A program made the position numbers and the translations under genes. The notes below the pieces were generated by a model, which was given only the letters and a program-made list of their open reading frames with translations, was not told the origin of the DNA and made no database searches. This document shows positions 12,836 to 16,654 of a stretch of 16,654 nucleotides of DNA, piece after piece. Position 1 is the first letter of the stretch. Every line of letters starts with the position of its first letter. This stretch comes from RGIG1959 sp045637645 (lineage in GTDB: Bacteria > Bacillota > Clostridia > Oscillospirales > Acutalibacteraceae): NCBI GenBank assembly GCA_045637645.1, contig JAZTZV010000060.1, positions 1 to 16,654 of the forward strand, given 5' to 3'.

Positions 12836-13363
12836 TTGGCCAGAAATGAGCGTAATGAGCGCAACAACAAGCGCAACAACAATGAGCCGGAGTTGATCGA
12901 GCGCATCGTCGCCATCAACCGCGTCAGCAAGACTGTTAAGGGCGGCCGCATCTTCAAGTTTGCGGCGCTGGTCGTTGTCGGTGACGGCAAGGGCACTGTC
13001 GGCTTCGGTCTCGGTAAAGCAGGCGAAGTTCCCGATGCGATCCGTAAGGGCATCGAGGATGCGAAGAAGCACCTGATCATCGTGTCTCTGAAGGGTGATA
13101 CCATCCCCCACGAGGTTATCGGTAAGTTCGGCGCCGGCGAAGTTCTTATGAAACCCGCTGCTCCCGGTACCGGTGTTATCGCCGGCGGTGCGGTGCGTGC
13201 TGTCGTGGAAGCGGTCGGCATTAAGGACATCCGTGCCAAGGCGCTTCGTTCCAACAATCCCTGCAACGTGGTCAGCGCAACGATGGAGGGTCTGTCCCGC
13301 CTTCGCACCGCTGAGCAGGCGGCTGCCATCCGTGGCAAATCCGTCAAAGAAATTTTGGGTTAA
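12836..13363 (+). CDS. rpsE: Small ribosomal subunit protein S5 (TTG start)
   Basis: The 175-residue product starts at TTG 12836, 8 nt after AAGGAGG (12821-12827). The nearest ATG is in another frame. After a basic Asn/Arg-rich tail comes the S5 signature VKGGRIFKFAALVVVGDG at about residues 34-51 and the VRAVVEAVGIKDIRAKAL block. S5 guards decoding accuracy and helps unwind mRNA at the entry channel with S3 and S4. Confidence 0.96.
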   Translation: MARNERNERNNKRNNNEPELIERIVAINRVSKTVKGGRIFKFAALVVVGDGKGTVGFGLGKAGEVPDAIRKGIEDAKKHLIIVSLKGDTIPHEVIGKFGAGEVLMKPAAPGTGVIAGGAVRAVVEAVGIKDIRAKALRSNNPCNVVSATMEGLSRLRTAEQAAAIRGKSVKEILG

Positions 13364-13378
13364 CGGAGGGAACGGAAC

Positions 13379-13558
13379 ATGGCAAACATTAACGTGAAAC
13401 TTGTTCGCAGCTTGATCGGCTGCAAGAAGGATCAAATCGCCACCGCGAATTCCCTCGGTCTTCGCAAGATCGGCGATACGGTGTCGCAGCCTGATAACGC
13501 GGCGACCCGTGGTAAGATCACTAAGATTGTCCACCTCGTTGAGGTGACCGAAGCGTAA
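13379..13558 (+). CDS. rpmD: Large ribosomal subunit protein L30
   Basis: A 59-residue product fills the gap between rpsE and rplO. It opens INVKLVRSLIGCKKDQ, contains SLGLRKIGDTVSQPDN, the classic L30 segment, and ends KITKIVHLVEV. ATG 13379 follows ACGGAGGG by 8-9 nt. Length and order (S5-L30-L15) are typical. L30 is a small 50S protein present in most Firmicutes but dispensable in some bacteria. Confidence 0.97.
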   Translation: MANINVKLVRSLIGCKKDQIATANSLGLRKIGDTVSQPDNAATRGKITKIVHLVEVTEA

Positions 13559-13581
13559 GATAGAGCAAGGAGGTGCTACAA

Positions 13582-14022
13582 ATGAAGCTTCATGAGCTTT
13601 CTCCGGCCCCCGGCTCTGTCCGTGAGGTCAAGAGAATCGGCAGAGGTCACGGCTCCGGCCAAGGCAAAACTGCCGGTAAAGGACACAAAGGTCAAAAAGC
13701 CCGTGCGGGCCGCGGCATGCGCGCCGGTTTCGAAGGCGGCCAAATGCCCCTGCAAAGACGCATCCCGAAGCGTGGCTTTACTAACATTTTTGCTACGAAC
13801 TATGCCATCATCAACATCGCAGCCCTCAACAAATTTGAGGATGGTGCGGTTGTCGACACCCAAGCGCTGAAAGATATGGGTCTTGTGAAAGACTCCAAGG
13901 ACGGCGTGAAGGTTCTCGGCAACGGTGAGCTGACTAAGAAGCTCACGGTGAAGGTCGCAGCCTATTCTGAGTCCGCCAAAGCGAAAATCGAGGCGGCTGG
14001 CGGAAAGGCTGAGGTGATCTGA
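13582..14022 (+). CDS. rplO: Large ribosomal subunit protein L15
   Basis: The 146-residue product starts at ATG 13582, preceded by AAGGAGG (13567-13573). The upstream in-frame GTG at 13573 overlaps that site and is rejected. The N-terminal MKLHELSPAPGS and the glycine-rich, basic stretch with RIGRGHGSGQGKTAGKGHKG are typical, followed by FEGGQMPLQRRIPKRGF. L15 is a late 50S assembly protein. secY begins 2 nt after its stop. Confidence 0.97.
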   Translation: MKLHELSPAPGSVREVKRIGRGHGSGQGKTAGKGHKGQKARAGRGMRAGFEGGQMPLQRRIPKRGFTNIFATNYAIINIAALNKFEDGAVVDTQALKDMGLVKDSKDGVKVLGNGELTKKLTVKVAAYSESAKAKIEAAGGKAEVI

Positions 14023-14024
14023 TT

Positions 14025-15389
14025 ATGTTTCAGACTTTGAGAAACGCCTGGCAAATCAGAGAGCTCCGCAAAAAAATCTTCTTCACATTGTTCATTCTGT
14101 TGATTTTCCGTATCGGTGCGGCGATCACGCTTCCCTTCGTGAATGCGGAAGCCCTCGGTATGGCACAAACCAACGACTTCATGCAGGTTGTTGCTATGAT
14201 GTCGGGCGGCGGCTTCTCGGACGCGTCGATCTTCGCGCTGTCCATCACGCCGTACATCAACGCCAGCATCATCATCCAGCTTCTCACCGTTGCCATCCCC
14301 GCCCTCGAAAGAATGGCGAAGGACGGCGAAGCCGGTCGCAAGAAGCTGGGCACCATCACGCGTTATGTGACGGTCGTCCTCGGCTTGCTCCTCGGCGTGG
14401 CGTACTACTTCATGCTGAAGAACAAAGTCAATAGCGACGGCAAGCTCTTGAACGTCATTCCCACGACCGGCAACATTTGGGGCGACATCCTCGTGGCTGT
14501 CATGATCGTGCTTGCCTTTACGGCGGGTTCGGCCCTCATGATGTGGCTCGGCGAGCAAATCAACGAAAAAGGCATCGGCAACGGCATCTCGATGCTGCTC
14601 CTTGCGGGTATTCTGTCCCGCGTGCCGCTCGCTTTTGCGAACATGTGGAATATGTTCTACAACAGTGGTATCCTGGCTTTGTCGGATGATGCCAGCAACG
14701 CCATGAAGTACCTTATCGGTGTGCCGATGACGCTGGTCATCTTTATCGTGATGATCGCGTTCATCGTCTTCATGACGAATGCGGAACGCCGCATTCCCGT
14801 GCAGTACGCGAAGCGTGTGGTTGGTCGTAAAATGTACGGTGGTCAAAACACCTTCATTCCGATCAAAGTCAATATGTCCGGTGTTATGCCGATCATCTTG
14901 GCGGTTTCCATCATTTCGCTTCCCTCGATTCTTGCTACGTTTGTGGGCAAGACTGCGAGTAACGCCGGTTGGGGCTGGCTCAAATTGTTTGAGCAAACCA
15001 ACCCGTTCTACGTTGCACTTTACTTCGTGCTGATCATCGCGTTTGCATTCTTCTACGTGACGATTCAGTACAATCCGACCGAGATGGCGAACAACCTGCG
15101 CCGCAACAGTGGCGCGATCCCCGGCTATCGTCCGGGCAAGCCCACCTCGGACTACATCACCCGCGTGCTTCAAAAGGTCACCTTCATCGGCGCCGTTTTC
15201 CTCGGCATCGTGGCGGTGTTCCCGAGCCTCTTCGGTGTGCTCTGCAGCGCGATTGAAGTTGCGGATCTGAGCGCCGGTCTCGCGATCGGCGGCACCTCGG
15301 TCATGATCGTTGTCAGCGTGGCGCTGGAGACGACTCAACAGATCGAGAGCCAAATGATGATGCGCCACTACAAGGGTTTCCTTGAGTGA
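14025..15389 (+). CDS. secY: Protein translocase channel subunit SecY
   Basis: The 454-residue protein has the ten-helix SecY layout. The first helix is at about residues 18-37, the plug and second helix region about 56-90 includes GGGFSDASIFALSITPYINA, and the cytoplasmic loops carry AERRIPVQYAKR and the RRNSGAIPGYRPGKPT block; it ends MMRHYKGFLE. SecY forms the membrane channel with SecE and SecG and works with SecA or the ribosome; the secreted cohesin-like protein upstream would probably use it. Its ribosome binding site (GAGGTGATC) lies inside the end of rplO, so the two are likely coupled. Confidence 0.98.
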   Translation: MFQTLRNAWQIRELRKKIFFTLFILLIFRIGAAITLPFVNAEALGMAQTNDFMQVVAMMSGGGFSDASIFALSITPYINASIIIQLLTVAIPALERMAKDGEAGRKKLGTITRYVTVVLGLLLGVAYYFMLKNKVNSDGKLLNVIPTTGNIWGDILVAVMIVLAFTAGSALMMWLGEQINEKGIGNGISMLLLAGILSRVPLAFANMWNMFYNSGILALSDDASNAMKYLIGVPMTLVIFIVMIAFIVFMTNAERRIPVQYAKRVVGRKMYGGQNTFIPIKVNMSGVMPIILAVSIISLPSILATFVGKTASNAGWGWLKLFEQTNPFYVALYFVLIIAFAFFYVTIQYNPTEMANNLRRNSGAIPGYRPGKPTSDYITRVLQKVTFIGAVFLGIVAVFPSLFGVLCSAIEVADLSAGLAIGGTSVMIVVSVALETTQQIESQMMMRHYKGFLE

Positions 15390-15424
15390 TTGACATTCTA
15401 AGCAACGTCTTTGACGGTTCCCGT

Positions 15425-15451
15425 CGGACAGGAGCATGAGGCTCCTGTCCG
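15425..15451 (+). promoter_or_regulatory. Strong hairpin in the secY-adk spacer
   Basis: CGGACAGGAGC (15425-15435) pairs perfectly with GCTCCTGTCCG (15441-15451), leaving a 5-nt ATGAG loop. No T-tract follows, so it is not a normal intrinsic terminator. It is the most stable stem in the operon's spacers and might protect or process the mRNA, or pause polymerase, between secY and adk. Confidence 0.55.
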
Positions 15452-15485
15452 CGGGTGCCGCTGAATCGGAAGGAGAGGTACAGTT

Positions 15486-16118
15486 ATGAACTTAATTCTT
15501 CTTGGCGCACCGGGCGCCGGCAAAGGCACGCAAGCAGAAGTGATCAGTGAGCATCTGCAAATCCCCACTATTTCCACGGGTAACATTATCCGTGAAGCAT
15601 TGAAAAGCGGTTCTGAACTTGGTGAGCAAGCTCGTTCCTACATGGACAAAGGCGCGTTGGTGCCTGACGAAATCGTCATCAACATCATCAAAGAGCGCCT
15701 TGCCAAAGAGGATTGCCAAAACGGCTTCATTCTGGACGGCTTCCCGCGCACCATTCCTCAGGCCGAGGCGCTTGACCGTATGGGCGTCGTGATCGACCGC
15801 GTCATCGACATCGAAGTCGCGGACGACGTGATTGCCCAGCGTGTATCGGGCCGCCGTGTCTGCCTCGCTTGCGGCGCCACCTACCACATTGATTATAAGA
15901 AATCGGCAGTGGAGGGTGTGTGTGACAAGTGCGGCGATACCCTTGTTCAACGCAAGGATGACCACCCCGACACCGTGAAAGATCGCCTGCGCGTCTATCA
16001 TGAGCAAACCGAGCCGCTCAAAGAGTATTATGCTCAAAGCGGAAAATTGAAGATCGTCGAAGGTCAGGAAGAGGTTAAAGACACCTCCGCTCTGACACTG
16101 GCGGCTCTTGAGGATTGA
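15486..16118 (+). CDS. adk: Adenylate kinase, zinc-LID type
   Basis: The 210-residue enzyme interconverts ATP plus AMP and two ADP in the cytoplasm. The P-loop GAPGAGKGT is at residues 7-15, the AMP-binding TGNIIREAL at 31-39, and the family signature FILDGFPRTIPQAE at 81-94. The LID domain carries four cysteines, C126, C129, C146 and C149, in the zinc-binding arrangement found in many Gram-positive enzymes. ATG 15486 follows AAGGAGAGG. The spacer from secY is 96 nt and contains a strong hairpin; map follows after 4 nt. Confidence 0.98.
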   Translation: MNLILLGAPGAGKGTQAEVISEHLQIPTISTGNIIREALKSGSELGEQARSYMDKGALVPDEIVINIIKERLAKEDCQNGFILDGFPRTIPQAEALDRMGVVIDRVIDIEVADDVIAQRVSGRRVCLACGATYHIDYKKSAVEGVCDKCGDTLVQRKDDHPDTVKDRLRVYHEQTEPLKEYYAQSGKLKIVEGQEEVKDTSALTLAALED

Positions 16119-16122
16119 TTTC

Positions 16123-16654
16123 ATGATTTGTGTGAAAAGCAGTCGCGAACTTTCGGCGATGAAGGATGCCTGTCGTATTTCGGCGCAGGCGCTACAGTTG
16201 GCAGGCGAGCTTGTCAAACCGGGCGTTACGACCGGTGAGATTGACCGTGAGCTTCGTCGCTTCATCGAGAAAGCGGGTGCAAAACCCTCCTTCCTCGGTT
16301 ACGGCGGATTTCCCGCTTCTGCCTGCATTTCGGTAAACGAAACGGTTATCCACGGCATACCCGGTACGTATGTGATCCGCGAAGGCGACATCGTCAGCGT
16401 GGATGTGGGAGCGTACTACAACGGTTACCACGGCGATAACGCCGCCACCTTCGCAGCAGGAGCGATCGCTCCCGAAGCGCAAGCGTTGCTGGACGCCACT
16501 CGCGAAAGCCTCTATGAGGGCATTCGTGCGGCAATCCCCGGCAATCGTGTGGGCGACATCGGTGCCGCGGTGCAACGGTATGTCGAGGCGCGTGGTTACT
16601 CGGTTGTACGACAATACGTCGGCCACGGAGTAGGCACGAACCTACACGAAGACC
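16123..16654 (+). CDS. map: Methionine aminopeptidase type I (3' end outside window)
   Basis: The frame from ATG 16123 runs off the right edge after 177 codons (full enzymes are about 250 residues). It shows the type I core: VNETVIHGIP with the catalytic-pocket histidine H77, the metal-ligand aspartates D94 and D105 in VDVGAYYNGYHGDNAATF, and the third ligand H168 in YVGHGVG. The last ligands (two glutamates in the family) are beyond the edge. The enzyme removes the initiator methionine from new proteins. It lies 4 nt after adk, as usual in Firmicutes. The ribosome binding site is weak (TTGAGGATTG, 16109-16118, at the end of adk), suggesting coupling to adk. Confidence 0.96.
   Translation, partial: MICVKSSRELSAMKDACRISAQALQLAGELVKPGVTTGEIDRELRRFIEKAGAKPSFLGYGGFPASACISVNETVIHGIPGTYVIREGDIVSVDVGAYYNGYHGDNAATFAAGAIAPEAQALLDATRESLYEGIRAAIPGNRVGDIGAAVQRYVEARGYSVVRQYVGHGVGTNLHED

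Noticed and set aside
15390..15395. TTGACA right after the secY stop as a promoter -35 box for adk
   Set aside because: No acceptable -10 box is present 16-18 nt downstream, nor for the TTGACG at 15411.
15425..15451. secY-adk hairpin as an intrinsic terminator
   Set aside because: It is followed by CGGGTGCC rather than a T-tract; kept only as a structural element.

Overview
The window comes from a Gram-positive Clostridia genome. An anaerobic, probably gut or rumen, Oscillospiraceae/Ruminococcaceae-like lineage fits best. The basis is the order of the S10-spc ribosomal cluster running into secY-adk-map, a zinc-binding short form of S14, an adenylate kinase with a four-cysteine zinc LID, strong AAGGAGG ribosome binding sites, and a cohesin-like surface protein with threonine-rich linkers. 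The family-level placement is inference from gene content only. All supported genes lie on the + strand.

Region 1 (1-3360) is an accessory surface or secretion locus. A large open frame enters from the left edge (1050 residues visible, start outside). It carries three related cohesin-like modules and one divergent module joined by nearly pure threonine linkers, then two short-repeat (InlB B-repeat-like) segments and a C-terminal beta-rich region. No dockerin or LPXTG sorting signal is visible at its C-terminus. Right behind it, and ahead of a strong terminator, is a 45-codon small gene with its own ribosome binding site.

Region 2 (3361-4260) is a single-gene unit: a good sigma-A promoter, a six-helix membrane protein of unknown function, and a terminator.

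Region 3 (4261-16654) is the ribosomal protein operon. A promoter behind phased A-tracts starts a leader of about 365 nt with two terminator-like hairpins, followed by rpsJ, rplC, rplD, rplW, rplB, rpsS, rplV, rpsC, rplP, rpmC, rpsQ, rplN, rplX, rplE, rpsN, rpsH, rplF, rplR, rpsE, rpmD, rplO, secY, adk and map (cut by the right edge). Spacing is tight, with stop/start overlaps at rplD/rplW, rpsC/rplP and rplP/rpmC. Three spacers are longer: rpsJ-rplC (150 nt), rplW-rplB (90 nt) and secY-adk (96 nt). Each contains a hairpin, and the first shares a 19-nt motif with the rpsJ leader. The products build both ribosomal subunits, insert proteins into the membrane (SecY), balance adenine nucleotides (Adk) and remove initiator methionine (Map).

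The ribosomal genes look ordinary. The points worth a second look are the cohesin-like protein and its small partner gene, the orphan membrane protein, and the structured leader and spacer of the S10 operon. I found no CRISPR array, transposase, prophage gene, tRNA or rRNA, and nothing that clearly amounts to a new biological system.
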